From Pseudomonas caspiana (GTDB lineage: Bacteria > Pseudomonadota > Gammaproteobacteria > Pseudomonadales > Pseudomonadaceae), in assembly GCF_002158995.1 (NCBI RefSeq), contig NZ_LOHF01000036.1, positions 1-44,761 on the forward strand: DNA of 44,761 nt, written 5' to 3'. Both the position numbers and the translations under genes were made by a program. Shown here one piece after another: positions 8,461-16,720 of the stretch (position 1 is its first letter; each line of letters starts with the position of its first letter). Under the pieces are notes generated by a model. It ran no database searches. It was given only the letters and a program-made list of their open reading frames with translations, and had not been told where the DNA came from.

Positions 8461-8543
8461 CTATGTTTGCTGCGCGACAGCGTGAGGTCAGGGACAGCGA
8501 GGAACAGACGTACGTGATTTCATCCTGCCAATTGAAACCACCA

Positions 8544-8600
8544 ATTGCTAAAACAGCAATAGTATTTTGCTTTTACCCTCAATTGTGGCTGCTTTAGCAA
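8544..8600. promoter_or_regulatory. Probable LysR operator pair in front of the old yellow enzyme gene
   Basis: A perfect dyad ATTGCT-AAAAC-AGCAAT lies at 8544-8560. A second site at 8588-8600 reads, on the minus strand, TTGCTAAAGCAGC, matching the first site's TTGCTAAAACAGC at 12 of 13 positions in opposite orientation. They lie 96-152 nt before the OYE start and about 205-261 nt before the divergent LysR start. The pattern fits LTTR recognition and activation sites. Confidence 0.5.
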
Positions 8601-8695
8601 CAACCTACCATGGTCACCACTTTCATCTGCCGGAAACGCCCTGACCTCGCGGGTTTTTCGCCAGAACCAGATTCTGTCCATGGAGACTCCGATTT

Positions 8696-9823
8696 ATGAC
8701 GAACCTTTTTGACTCCTACGACCTCAGCGGCCTTACGCTAAACAACCGTTTTGTCATGGCGCCAATGACCCGCTCCCGTGCGCCGGAAGATATTGCCAAC
8801 GAACAGATCGCGCTGTATTACACCCAACGCGGCACCGCAGGTTTGATCGTGTCCGAAGGCACGCCGATTTCTCGTGAAGGTCAGGGCTATCTGTTCAATC
8901 CCGGTATCTTTAGCGACGCGCAAATTCAGGGCTGGAAGCTGGTGACGGATTCCGTCCACAGCGTCGGTGGCAGAATGTTCGCCCAGCTCTGGCACGTTGG
9001 CCGGGTTTCCCACACTTCGATTCAGGTCGATGGCAAAGCTCCGGTCAGCTCCACAAACAAGCCAGCCCAAGGTGGTAAGGCGTTCGGTTATACCGAGAAT
9101 GGTGAGCCGGGCTTCGTTGACACTTCCACCCCACGTCCCCTGACCACAGAAGAAGTCGGTCGGGTCGTTCAGGACTTTGCCCAGGCGGCTGCAAACGCAA
9201 TCGACGCCGGATTTGATGGCGTGGAGATCCACGGCGCGAATGGTTATCTGCTTGAGCAGTTCCTCAACCCGCTGGTTAACGATCGCACCGACCGCTATGG
9301 CGCTAAAAACCTCGATGATCGCCTGCGTTTCGTGTTCGAAGTGGTCGACGCGGTCAGCGCCAGAATAGGTAAAGACAAGGTCGGCATTCGTATCTCGCCG
9401 TACGGCCAGCTGTTCGATATGCCGATCTATCCTGAAATCGATGAAACCTACGCGGCGCTGTGCGCTGGCATGAATGAGCGCGGCATCGCCTACGTCCACG
9501 TCATGGACCAGACCCACTTCTTCATGGCCGGTGAAAGCTCAGCTGCACAGGAAGAAGCGCTGCGGGCATTGCTCAAGGATTGCAAAGCCAAACTGGGCAA
9601 CACCGCACTGATCCTCGCAGGCGACATGACGCTGGAACGCGCTCAGGATCTGGTCAACGCTGGCCTGATTGATCTTGCTGCCTTTGGCCAACCTTTCATC
9701 GCCAACCCGGACCTCGTTGCTCGCCTGAAAAACGGCTGGCCGCTGACCACTCCGGATCGCGACACCTACTACGGTGGCGATGCCAAAGGCTATGTGGATT
9801 ACTCGCCGTACCAACCGGCCTGA
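8696..9823 (+). CDS. Old yellow enzyme family alkene reductase (NemA/XenB-like)
   Basis: FMN-dependent NAD(P)H ene-reductase of 375 residues that reduces activated C=C bonds (enals, enones, maleimides) and often nitro-esters. Seen: NNRFVMAPMTRSR for flavin binding, QLWHVGR, and HGANGYL with the substrate-anchoring H179/N182 pair and Y184 as proton donor, followed by FLNPLVNDRTDRYG. AFGQPFIANPDLVARL near the end binds the FMN phosphate. Length is normal. GGAG lies about 13 nt before the ATG. Control by the divergent LysR protein is suggested by the dyad sites between them. Confidence 0.93.
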   Translation: MTNLFDSYDLSGLTLNNRFVMAPMTRSRAPEDIANEQIALYYTQRGTAGLIVSEGTPISREGQGYLFNPGIFSDAQIQGWKLVTDSVHSVGGRMFAQLWHVGRVSHTSIQVDGKAPVSSTNKPAQGGKAFGYTENGEPGFVDTSTPRPLTTEEVGRVVQDFAQAAANAIDAGFDGVEIHGANGYLLEQFLNPLVNDRTDRYGAKNLDDRLRFVFEVVDAVSARIGKDKVGIRISPYGQLFDMPIYPEIDETYAALCAGMNERGIAYVHVMDQTHFFMAGESSAAQEEALRALLKDCKAKLGNTALILAGDMTLERAQDLVNAGLIDLAAFGQPFIANPDLVARLKNGWPLTTPDRDTYYGGDAKGYVDYSPYQPA

Positions 9824-9841
9824 CGTAGCAAACGAAGGACC

Positions 9842-9928
9842 TGTGAGAGCAAGGCTTGCCCGCGATAAGAACGCCGCGGTCTATCTGATAAACCGCATTG
9901 CCTTTATCGCGGGCAAGCCTCGCAGAGA
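9842..9928. repeat. REP/REPIN inverted repeat
   Basis: Arms AGGCTTGCCCGCGATAA and TTATCGCGGGCAAGCCT form a perfect inverted repeat around a 40-nt centre, directly after the old yellow enzyme stop. It may stabilise that mRNA end. The following 80 bases up to the HxlR stop hold nothing else. Confidence 0.75.
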
Positions 9929-10006
9929 ATGCATTTCAACAGTGAAATCCATTCCAATCCAGAAAGTAGCAGCACACTGCCGACGCGCCGCCATCGCGCA
10001 GCAAAC

Positions 10007-10420
10007 TCACTCCACCTTCGCCAGACCCGCCGCATCGTAACGCTCACGGGCCTCACGAAAACCCTCTGCATTGCCCGCCACCCACATCCAGAGCGGAATC
10101 ATCTGCACTAGCAATCCGCGACCTAGCTCAGACAGTTCGTAGTCGACACGTGGCGGAACTTCATTGTGATCTCTGCGCACAACCAGACCATCTCTTTCTA
10201 GCTGACGCAGGCTGCGGGTCAACATCCGCTGCGTCACGCCGCTCATGCGTCTGGCGATTTCCGCATGCCTGAGCCGACCCTCCACACCGAGCGTGTGAAC
10301 AATACCGAGCGACCAGCGATTACCCGCGTGGGTCAGCACCTCTCGCTTCAACCCGTCGTCTTCTTCACTCAGCGCTTCGCAGGCCGCTTGCGATTGTCTG
10401 ATGATTTCTTCGTTGTCCAT
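10007..10420 (-). CDS. HxlR family transcriptional regulator
   Basis: A 137-residue MarR-fold winged-helix regulator. The HxlR core is clear: GNRWSLGIVHTLG, RHAEIARRMSGVTQRMLTRSLRQLERDGLV, then VPPRVDYELSELGRGL for the wing and following helix. Unlike many redox or quinone-sensing relatives (HypR, QorR), the region before the GNRW motif carries one cysteine (SQAACEALSEE, about residue 14), a possible electrophile sensor. It is divergent from the NmrA-like reductase over a 98-bp gap and most likely represses it and itself. Confidence 0.9.
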   Translation of the reverse strand: MDNEEIIRQSQAACEALSEEDDGLKREVLTHAGNRWSLGIVHTLGVEGRLRHAEIARRMSGVTQRMLTRSLRQLERDGLVVRRDHNEVPPRVDYELSELGRGLLVQMIPLWMWVAGNAEGFREARERYDAAGLAKVE

Positions 10421-10518
10421 TAGCCCCCCAGGATCACTCGTGTGCCTACTTATGGCCGCGTCTCAATGGTGACAGGATAACAACCGCTCGCCCTTGAGCC
10501 GCTATCCGGAGGAAATTC

Positions 10519-11475
10519 ATGCAACTGACCACGCCCGTGAAAACCGACAATATTCTTGTACTGGGAGCCGGTGAACTGGGCACCCAAGTCCTGCGCCAAC
10601 TGGCTGAAATCAACGCTGACAGCAGAAACGCTCGCATCACCGTACTGTTGCGCGCCTCCGCCGTCGCCACCCAGGACAGCTCAAAAAAACGCGCCCTTGA
10701 AGAGCTCCAAATCCTCGGCATTCATATCTTGCAGGCCGATGTGATCAACGACTCCATCGAGGCACTCGCCGAGCATTTCCGGCACTTCGATACGGTAATC
10801 AGTTGTGTTGGCTTCGTTGCGGGCGCTGGCACCCAACTCAAGCTCACTCAGGCGGCGCTCAAGGCGGGCGTAAAGCGCTACGTGCCGTGGCAGTTCGGCG
10901 TGGACTATGACGTGATCGGTAAAGGCAGCCCGCAGGATCTGTTTGATGAACAACTCGAAGTTCGCGAGCTTCTAAGAGCCCAGCGCACAACCCAATGGCT
11001 GATCATTTCCACCGGGATGTTTACCAGCTTCCTGTTCGAGCCAGCATTTGGTGTCGTGGATCTGGCCAAAAACACGGTTCATGCTTTGGGTACCTGGGAC
11101 ACGCAAGTCACCGTCACCACGCCAGAGGACATCGGCAAGCTGACGGCACTTATCATCTTTGCCGAACCCCGCCTGATTGATCAGGTGGTATTCGTCGCAG
11201 GGGACACGCTCAGCTATCGGCAACTGGCGGACATTCTCGACGAAAAGCTTGGGCGCACGCTGTCCCGCGTGGAATGTACCGTCCCACAGCTGAATGCCGC
11301 TCTCGCTGCAGCGCCGCACGATTCGCTTTGCAAATACCGGGCGGTTTTTGCCCAAGGTAAAGGCGTCGCCTGGGATAAAAAACGCACGTTCAACGCTACA
11401 CACGGCATTGAACTGACCACGGTGGCTGACTGGGTCGAGCAGAACCTAGTGCCTGCCAAGGGCGCGCTTGTGTAG
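10519..11475 (+). CDS. NmrA-like / isoflavone-reductase-like NAD(P)-binding protein
   Basis: A 318-residue atypical SDR. ILVLGAGELGTQVLRQL near residues 12-28 is the Rossmann turn, VISCVGFVAGAGTQ follows, and KRYVPWQFGVDYD is the typical segment of the PCBER/aromatic-alcohol reductase group (active-site lysine not assigned). The family reduces quinones or phenylpropanoids, or acts as a redox sensor. GGAGGAAATTC precedes the ATG. The last 30 nt overlap the 3' end of the convergent exporter gene. The divergent HxlR gene suggests induction by electrophiles, aldehydes or quinones. Confidence 0.88.
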   Translation: MQLTTPVKTDNILVLGAGELGTQVLRQLAEINADSRNARITVLLRASAVATQDSSKKRALEELQILGIHILQADVINDSIEALAEHFRHFDTVISCVGFVAGAGTQLKLTQAALKAGVKRYVPWQFGVDYDVIGKGSPQDLFDEQLEVRELLRAQRTTQWLIISTGMFTSFLFEPAFGVVDLAKNTVHALGTWDTQVTVTTPEDIGKLTALIIFAEPRLIDQVVFVAGDTLSYRQLADILDEKLGRTLSRVECTVPQLNAALAAAPHDSLCKYRAVFAQGKGVAWDKKRTFNATHGIELTTVADWVEQNLVPAKGALV

Positions 11476-12375
11476 CACTTGCCTCAAAAGATCGTGCCCG
11501 CTCACCAGCAGAATCCCGGTGAGCACCAGTGCCGAACCGATCACAAAGGAGGATTCCAGCGTTTCGTCCAGTAACCACACACCAAACACCACGCCGAATA
11601 AAGGCGTCATGAACGACAGCACGCCCAGGCGAGAACCGAGATAGCGGCCCAGCAGCCAGAACCAGGCGAGGAAACTTAGAAATGAGACGCCAATGGTCTG
11701 ATAGGCCAGGCTGCTGACCGCAACGGTAGTCAGGTTGATGCCGGTTTGTCCGGTTGCCAGGGCCATCAACGCAAGGATCACAAAGGCCCCGGCCAACTGA
11801 TAGAACAACGTCAGCGGCGCGGGCGCGTCGGACAGCCTGGAGCCGCGAATTGTGAGGGTCGTACCGGCCCAGAGGATAGCCGCCAGCAAACCCAACCCAT
11901 CGCCAACCCGCTGATGCACCACCGAAACGCCGGGAGCTGCCGGGGCATAGAAAGCAAGCACTACGCCTGAGAAAGCGATCAGAATGCCGATCCATTGCAG
12001 CAGCGTCAGTTGCTCGCTGCGAAACCGAAAATGCAGGCCGATCGCGACAAATATCGGCGCGGTATAGAGAAAAATCACCATGTGCGCAGCCGAGGTATAG
12101 CGCAGCCCTTCGCCCACCGCGAGGTACTCCAGCGCAAACAACACACCGACCATGATCCCGGCTTGCCAAGTGCCGCTGCGCTTCATCTGCTGCCAGCGCA
12201 GCATCAGCAACACGCCCACCATCAACGCGGCAAAACCTGAACGCAGGGCGATCTGGAAAATCGGCGCAATGTCCGGAGCTGCAGCCTTGATCGCAACCTG
12301 CTGAAGACCCCATACGGTACACAGCACGGTCATCATCGCCGCGGCCTGACCGTCGATGGGTTTACGAATATTCAC
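11446..12375 (-). CDS. EamA/DMT superfamily transporter
   Basis: An inner-membrane protein of 309 residues with about ten hydrophobic segments in two EamA repeats: the first from residue 12 (AAMMTVLCTVWGLQQVAIK, where W-G-x-x-x-V-x-K is the DMT signature), the second from about 157 (GLLAAILWAGTTLTIRG). The family exports small metabolites, amino acids or drugs; the substrate is unknown. The ATG at 12375 has no strong ribosome binding site. It overlaps the NmrA-like gene tail-to-tail by 30 nt. Confidence 0.9.
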   Translation of the reverse strand: MNIRKPIDGQAAAMMTVLCTVWGLQQVAIKAAAPDIAPIFQIALRSGFAALMVGVLLMLRWQQMKRSGTWQAGIMVGVLFALEYLAVGEGLRYTSAAHMVIFLYTAPIFVAIGLHFRFRSEQLTLLQWIGILIAFSGVVLAFYAPAAPGVSVVHQRVGDGLGLLAAILWAGTTLTIRGSRLSDAPAPLTLFYQLAGAFVILALMALATGQTGINLTTVAVSSLAYQTIGVSFLSFLAWFWLLGRYLGSRLGVLSFMTPLFGVVFGVWLLDETLESSFVIGSALVLTGILLVSGHDLLRQVLHKRALGRH

Positions 12376-12491
12376 GGGGCTTTATCTCACGCTTTATTGA
12401 CCGCGGCATTATGAGGTTTGGCAGAAGGGAAATGTGAAGATCTGAATTGATTGCCCTGCGGGTGACTCGAGGTTTGCCTGCAAGCGCTGAT

Positions 12492-12583
12492 CGTGGGACC
12501 GGCTTCAGCCGGGAGAGCGGTATTTCTGCAGATGAAGATTCAGCGTCTGTTATGGCCTCTTCCCGGCTAAAGCCGGTCCCACG
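12492..12583. repeat. REPIN, CGTGGGACCGGCTT type
   Basis: Arms GTGGGACCGGCTTCAGCCGGGA and its complement with TAAAGCCGGTCCCAC flank a 40-nt AT-richer centre. It differs from the TGTAGGAG family nearby. With the next repeat it fills most of the 444-bp gap 12376-12819, which holds no gene. Confidence 0.75.
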
Positions 12584-12634
12584 TCATCAGTGATTGCCGT
12601 GGGAGCTGTGCTGTCGCGCAGCAGCCATCGGATC

Positions 12635-12724
12635 TGTAGGAGTGAGCTTGCTCGCGATTACGTCAGTTCAGGCGATAAATTCGCAGACCCAATGACCGAA
12701 TCGCGAGCAAGCTCACTCCTACAG
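12635..12724. repeat. REPIN, TGTAGGAGTGAGCTTGC type
   Basis: Perfect arms TGTAGGAGTGAGCTTGCTCG and CGAGCAAGCTCACTCCTACA around a non-conserved centre; a relative lies at 44662-44752. Typical of Pseudomonas REP doublets mobilised by RAYT transposases; no RAYT gene is in the window. Confidence 0.8.
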
Positions 12725-12819
12725 GGTCCCGCGTTTGCTGCAACACGGGGGCTGCTCCCCATGGGCTTTGAAGTTGCAGGCCAACATAGAATTTCCCGAA
12801 TAGACCGCATGTGCCGCGC

Positions 12820-13287
12820 CTACCCCCGATCAACCCGCCCGGCATAACACCCTCTTCGCGCGTTATGAACATGGATGTAGCTCACCTCGGGATTGGCAAA
12901 TATCTGCTCGATCACCGACTCTATTGCCACACCCTCCACGACATCAGCTTCGATCATCATCCCTTCAGCGTCATAGCCCCGCAGCGACAGCAGGCGGATA
13001 CGCATCGATTCAGGCACTTGATTGATCGCGTCGTAAGTCTGGCTGGCACCTTCGCGTATGAAGATCGCGTGTGTGGCTCGATAAGGGGTCATGGCCGGCT
13101 GGCAGACGTGATTCAGTAACAGGACCGTCTCGCCAACTTCCGCATCCAGCAATTCGATGCGGTCGGGGAAGCCTGGTTTTGTGTCGACGTGGTAGCGCCT
13201 CACGCCAAGTGCATTCAAGGCGTCATCGGACAAACCAAAAAGCGCCTGAAAAGGTTCCGGGGAGAGGCCTGTGATTCGAAAAGTCAT
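12820..13287 (-). CDS. DUF1203 family protein
   Basis: A 155-residue cytoplasmic protein of unknown function. The opening FRITGLSPEPFQALFGLSDDALNALGVRR and the middle GETVLLLNHVCQP...TPYRATHAIFIREG identify the family, which is common in pseudomonads; VSYIHVHNARRGCYAGRVDR closes it. The family C-terminal cysteine is kept. The ATG at 13287 has CAGGAGC 6 nt upstream; a longer frame from 13344 has no support. Divergent from the hybrid kinase. Confidence 0.88.
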   Translation of the reverse strand: MTFRITGLSPEPFQALFGLSDDALNALGVRRYHVDTKPGFPDRIELLDAEVGETVLLLNHVCQPAMTPYRATHAIFIREGASQTYDAINQVPESMRIRLLSLRGYDAEGMMIEADVVEGVAIESVIEQIFANPEVSYIHVHNARRGCYAGRVDRG

Positions 13288-13465
13288 GCTGAGCTCCTGC
13301 TGAGTTGGAGCCTGTATCAAACAGGCTATCCAACCGGACCACACCCCGCTTCTTGCTGCCTAACCCGAACGGTAATCAAAGTGACATTTCAGCATTCGCG
13401 GCTTTTTCCCAAGCTTGTGTGATAATCCCCGACTCGCTCACTTTCCTCCGTACAGAGAACTGCGC

Positions 13466-15187
13466 ATGTCCTATCGGGCACCTCAGGACTTGGCCCTCGA
13501 CCTTGCACTCTCCGCCCTGCTTGAAACCCAGGTGCGCGAAGGGCATTACGCAAGTATCGAAGATGCGCGACGAGCGACTCTGCGGATCATGCAAATTCGT
13601 GCAGCAGGGGCGCGGGATGTGAAGTCCGAGCAGACAGGTGAGACGGCGCTGCATGACTCCATGGATTTTGCCCGCTTGGCCCTTTCGGCGGTAAGCGGCG
13701 TTGGAGTCTGGACCTATGAAGTGTCCAACGACTGCTTCTACTGCGACGCAGGCATCAGCGAGTTGTACGGCATCGACCCGGTGCAGGCCGCCAGCGGCAT
13801 CAAACGTCAGGACTTTCTCGCCAACGTACACGTCGACGACCTTGCTGCGTTGCGCAAAACCATGGCGGGCGGGCTGGTCAACAGCGGCGATCTAGAACTC
13901 GAATATCGCATCGTGCACCCTGACGGCTCGGTCCGCTGGGTGCTTTCTCGTGGCCACACCTATTTCAGCAATACTGGCGAGCCAGTAAGGCGCACAGGCG
14001 TTGGCATCGAGATGACGGCCCAGCGGTTGCTCGAGCAACAACTGCGGCAGAGCCAGAAAATGGAAGCCGTCGGCCAACTGACGGGCGGCCTGGCTCATGA
14101 TTTCAACAACCTGCTGACCGGGATCATCGGCAGCCTGGAAATGATCAGGCTGCGAGTCGCACAGAATCGCGTCGGTGAAATGGACCGCTACCTCGATGCT
14201 GCACAAGGCGCCTCACGTCGAGCGGCCGCACTGACCCATCGGTTGCTGGCCTTCTCACGCCGCCAGACCCTTGAACCCACCGCAACCGACGTTAACCGCC
14301 TGGTCGCCGGCATGCTTGAGCTGATCCGCAGCACCATCGGCCCCGCCGTGCAGGTACATGTGCACAACGAAACCGATTTATGGCTGACTCAGGTTGACTC
14401 GAACCAGTTGGAAAACGCCCTGCTCAACCTCTGCATCAATGCCCGTGACGCCATGCCGTCGGGCGGCACGCTGACCATTCGCACCGGCAACTGCAACCTG
14501 CAAGCCAAGGCCGCAGCCGAACGGGACTTGCCTGCAGGCGAGTACCTGACCTTGAGCGTCTGCGACACCGGCAGCGGCATGAGCAGCGACGTGATTGCCC
14601 ACGCATTCGACCCGTTCTTCACCACCAAACCCATGGGAGAAGGCACCGGTCTGGGGCTGTCGATGATCTACGGTTTCGTCCGTCAGTCAGGTGGCAGCGT
14701 GCATATTCATTCGATTATGAATATCGGCACCACCATGACCTTGTATTTGCCAAGGTCCCGCGCCGAGTCCAGGCCTTCCGAGACGCCGCGCGTCCTCGCG
14801 CCACCGCCGCTGGCCGAACGCGGCGAAACAGTTTTGGTGATCGACGATGAGCACACCGTGCGCATGCTGATCCGGGAAGTGCTGGAAGATCTGGGTTACA
14901 CCGCCATTGAAGCGGAAGACGGCGCCAGCGGGTTGCAGGTGCTGCAATCCACTCAGCACATCGACCTGCTGGTCACTGACGTCGGCCTGCCCGGCGGGAT
15001 CAATGGCCGTCAGGTTGCTGACGCCGGGCGCAGCCTGCGCCCCGATCTCAAAGTGCTGTTCATTACCGGCTATGCCCATAACGCGCTGGACTGGGAAGAG
15101 CAGCTGGAACCCGGCATGCATTTGCTGACTAAACCGTTTTCCATGGTTGAGCTGACCAGTCGTATCAAAAGCGTCATTACCGACTGA
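13466..15187 (+). CDS. PAS-domain hybrid histidine kinase with C-terminal receiver
   Basis: A 573-residue soluble sensor kinase with no membrane segment. Order: a short helical N-terminus (1-60), a PAS_3 domain (about 75-185; GVWTYEVSNDCFYCDAGISELYG to GIEMTAQRLLEQQL), a HisKA helix with the H box LTGGLAHDFNNLLTGI, an ATPase domain (N box NLCINARDAMPSGG, G boxes DTGSGM and GEGTGLGLSM), and a receiver from about 455 (VLVIDDEHTVRMLIRE, LLVTDVGLPGG with the phosphoacceptor Asp, KPF). This is the HWE-unlike FNN subtype often tied to light, oxygen or nitrogen sensing. No output regulator is adjacent. The ATG at 13466 has only a weak ribosome binding site. Confidence 0.9.
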   Translation: MSYRAPQDLALDLALSALLETQVREGHYASIEDARRATLRIMQIRAAGARDVKSEQTGETALHDSMDFARLALSAVSGVGVWTYEVSNDCFYCDAGISELYGIDPVQAASGIKRQDFLANVHVDDLAALRKTMAGGLVNSGDLELEYRIVHPDGSVRWVLSRGHTYFSNTGEPVRRTGVGIEMTAQRLLEQQLRQSQKMEAVGQLTGGLAHDFNNLLTGIIGSLEMIRLRVAQNRVGEMDRYLDAAQGASRRAAALTHRLLAFSRRQTLEPTATDVNRLVAGMLELIRSTIGPAVQVHVHNETDLWLTQVDSNQLENALLNLCINARDAMPSGGTLTIRTGNCNLQAKAAAERDLPAGEYLTLSVCDTGSGMSSDVIAHAFDPFFTTKPMGEGTGLGLSMIYGFVRQSGGSVHIHSIMNIGTTMTLYLPRSRAESRPSETPRVLAPPPLAERGETVLVIDDEHTVRMLIREVLEDLGYTAIEAEDGASGLQVLQSTQHIDLLVTDVGLPGGINGRQVADAGRSLRPDLKVLFITGYAHNALDWEEQLEPGMHLLTKPFSMVELTSRIKSVITD

Positions 15188-15201
15188 CTTGTTTGCCAGC
15201 G

Positions 15202-15257
15202 CTTTACCAAACCTTTACCGAATCCAGACCTCCGTTTACATGAAATGGGTGTTTCAT
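15202..15257 (+). promoter_or_regulatory. Direct and inverted repeats in the promoter of the PRYQ-repeat protein
   Basis: CTTTACC occurs at 15202-15208 and again at 15213-15219, an 11-bp period typical of OmpR-family response-regulator boxes. Further on, a dyad ATGAAA-TGGGTG-TTTCAT lies at 15240-15257. Both lie within 100 nt of the next start codon. Function is inferred. Confidence 0.35.
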
Positions 15258-15300
15258 ACGTCCATGGCGAACCCACTTACTTTCGCCAAAGGAGACACCA

Positions 15301-15665
15301 TGTTTTCGAAGATGACCCAAGTCCTGATTCTGTCCGGTAGCCTGCTTGTTGCCGGGGCCGCTACCGCGAATGAACGCGACGTGATCGTCCCCGTTATCGC
15401 TGGTGCAGCCGTGGGTGCAGTGTTGGCTACCGTGCTTAGCAACTCAGGCCGGGACCATGACCGCCCGCGCTATCAGGAATACCGGCCACAGCCGCGTTAC
15501 CAGCAATACCGGCCGCAGCCTCGCTACCAGCCACAATATCAGGCGGTGCGTTACGTCCCGGTGCGTCCGGTTGAATACCGCCGCTATGACCCGCCCCGTG
15601 GCGGATATTACGACCACGGTCCCCGCCGGGATTATGATCATGGCCGTGGCCGCGACCGCTGGTAA
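15301..15665 (+). CDS. Small exported protein with PRYQ/RPQPRYQ repeats
   Basis: A 121-residue protein of unknown function. A signal peptide (MTQVLILSGSLLVAGAATA, cut near TAN-E at about residue 25) is followed by a hydrophobic, alanine/valine/glycine-rich stretch (VIVPVIAGAAVGAVLATVL), which may anchor it, and then a basic, proline/tyrosine/arginine-rich tail with YRPQPRYQ repeats and a DHGPRRDYDHGRGRDRW end. Start: ATG after AAAGGAGACACC. Such tails are seen in envelope stress proteins (for example RcnB-like and glycine-zipper proteins), but I cannot assign a family. Confidence 0.8.
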
Positions 15666-15681
15666 GGCTTGACCTGCAAAC

Positions 15682-15709
15682 GCCGCTGTCATCTGGCAGC
15701 GGCTTTTTT
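15682..15709 (+). terminator. Rho-independent terminator
   Basis: Stem GCCGCTG / CAGCGGC with an 8-base loop and six T, 17 nt after the PRYQ protein stop. Confidence 0.85.
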
Positions 15710-15887
15710 CATTCCCTGCATTCCGTCCCCGGTATCGCCTGTGTATGATCGCGACAGGCCAATGCTGCCTGCCGCTCGCTCCCGATGGGAAAGGTGAAAG
15801 CATGTTTTCTTCCGAATCCTGTCGCATCTCTTGATAGTCCAGGTTTGGCAACGCGAGCACCAAAAAGCCTCGACTCCAGGAGCTTTC

Positions 15888-16418
15888 ATGTTTTCGATCG
15901 AACACGCCAAGCAAATGGCCAAGCGTCTGCGCGCTGATCTGGCCACGTCCAATCAAGAAATATCCCACTCTGCCGCACTTGAGCTGGTCGCTCATCAACT
16001 GGGCCACAAAGACTGGAACACCACGTCAGCGCTGCTCACCCAGGAAGCCGCCCCAGCGAGCATCACCTTCGACAAATCGATCCCTATCCTGCGGTCGTTT
16101 GACGAAACCAAAGCGCGGGAGTTTTACCTGGACTTCCTCGGCTTCAGCGTTGAATTCGAACACCGGTTCGAAGCAGACCTGCCGTTGTATCTGGGGATAA
16201 CCCGCAACGGCCTGCAATTGCACCTTTCCGAACACCACGGCGACGCCAGCCCCGGCTCCACCGTGTTCATACCGATGCAGAACATCGAACTGTTTCGTGA
16301 TGAATTACAGGCCAAGCGTTATGGGTACGGTCGGCCAGACATCGTCGAGCAAGGCTGGGGTAAAGTGCTGGAAGTTTACGACCCGTTCGGCAATCGGCTG
16401 AGATTTTGTGAGGGGTGA
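15888..16418 (+). CDS. Glyoxalase superfamily protein with N-terminal helical domain
   Basis: A 176-residue protein in two parts. Residues 1-55 (FSIEHAKQMAKRLRADL...HSAALELVAHQLGHKDWNT) match the small helical domain found ahead of some glyoxalase-like proteins. Residues 58-176 form a VOC domain (SIPILRSFDETKAREFYLDFLGFSVEFEHRF, LQLHLSEHHGDASPGS, KVLEVYDPFGNRLRFCEG), closest to the bleomycin-resistance-like branch; metal-binding H/E positions are only partly present. The ATG at 15888 follows CCAGGAGC. Substrate unknown. It is transcribed alone. Confidence 0.85.
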   Translation: MFSIEHAKQMAKRLRADLATSNQEISHSAALELVAHQLGHKDWNTTSALLTQEAAPASITFDKSIPILRSFDETKAREFYLDFLGFSVEFEHRFEADLPLYLGITRNGLQLHLSEHHGDASPGSTVFIPMQNIELFRDELQAKRYGYGRPDIVEQGWGKVLEVYDPFGNRLRFCEG

Positions 16419-16479
16419 CGGTGGCTTTGGTTCATCTCATATGAATTGAAAAGCGCTGTCTCATGACAAACGGGGGACT

Positions 16480-16567
16480 ATAGGAGCGCACGAGCACCGC
16501 GAGGCCGCGATAGCGGCTTGTCAGGCAGACCGCCTTCGCGGCCTCGCGGTGCTCGTGCGCTCCTACA
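16480..16567. repeat. Long palindromic repeat, copy B
   Basis: TAGGAGCGCACGAGCACCGC to GCGGTGCTCGTGCGCTCCTA, a long inverted repeat of the same family as 8374-8460 but with better matched arms (GAGGCCGCGA / TTCGCGGCCTC). It lies in the 302-bp gap 16419-16720, which has no gene. Confidence 0.8.
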
Positions 16568-16720
16568 GCCTGCAACAAGTTCACACCTAAACATTGCAGG
16601 CTGATACCGCAGTCCCTCTTCAAAAAACACACCATCCGTCCTGACCTTTACACATTCTTGGAATTTATCCGCCAGCCCCCGCCTCAGACCTACATACCAA
16701 GAACATTTGTAGGCTGCCTT

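Noticed and set aside
8738..9517. 259-codon open frame on the minus strand
   Set aside because: Antisense to the old yellow enzyme, whose motifs are certain.
12635..12724. Possible CRISPR repeats
   Set aside because: Only inverted pairs of REP units; no direct repeats with regular spacers and no cas genes.
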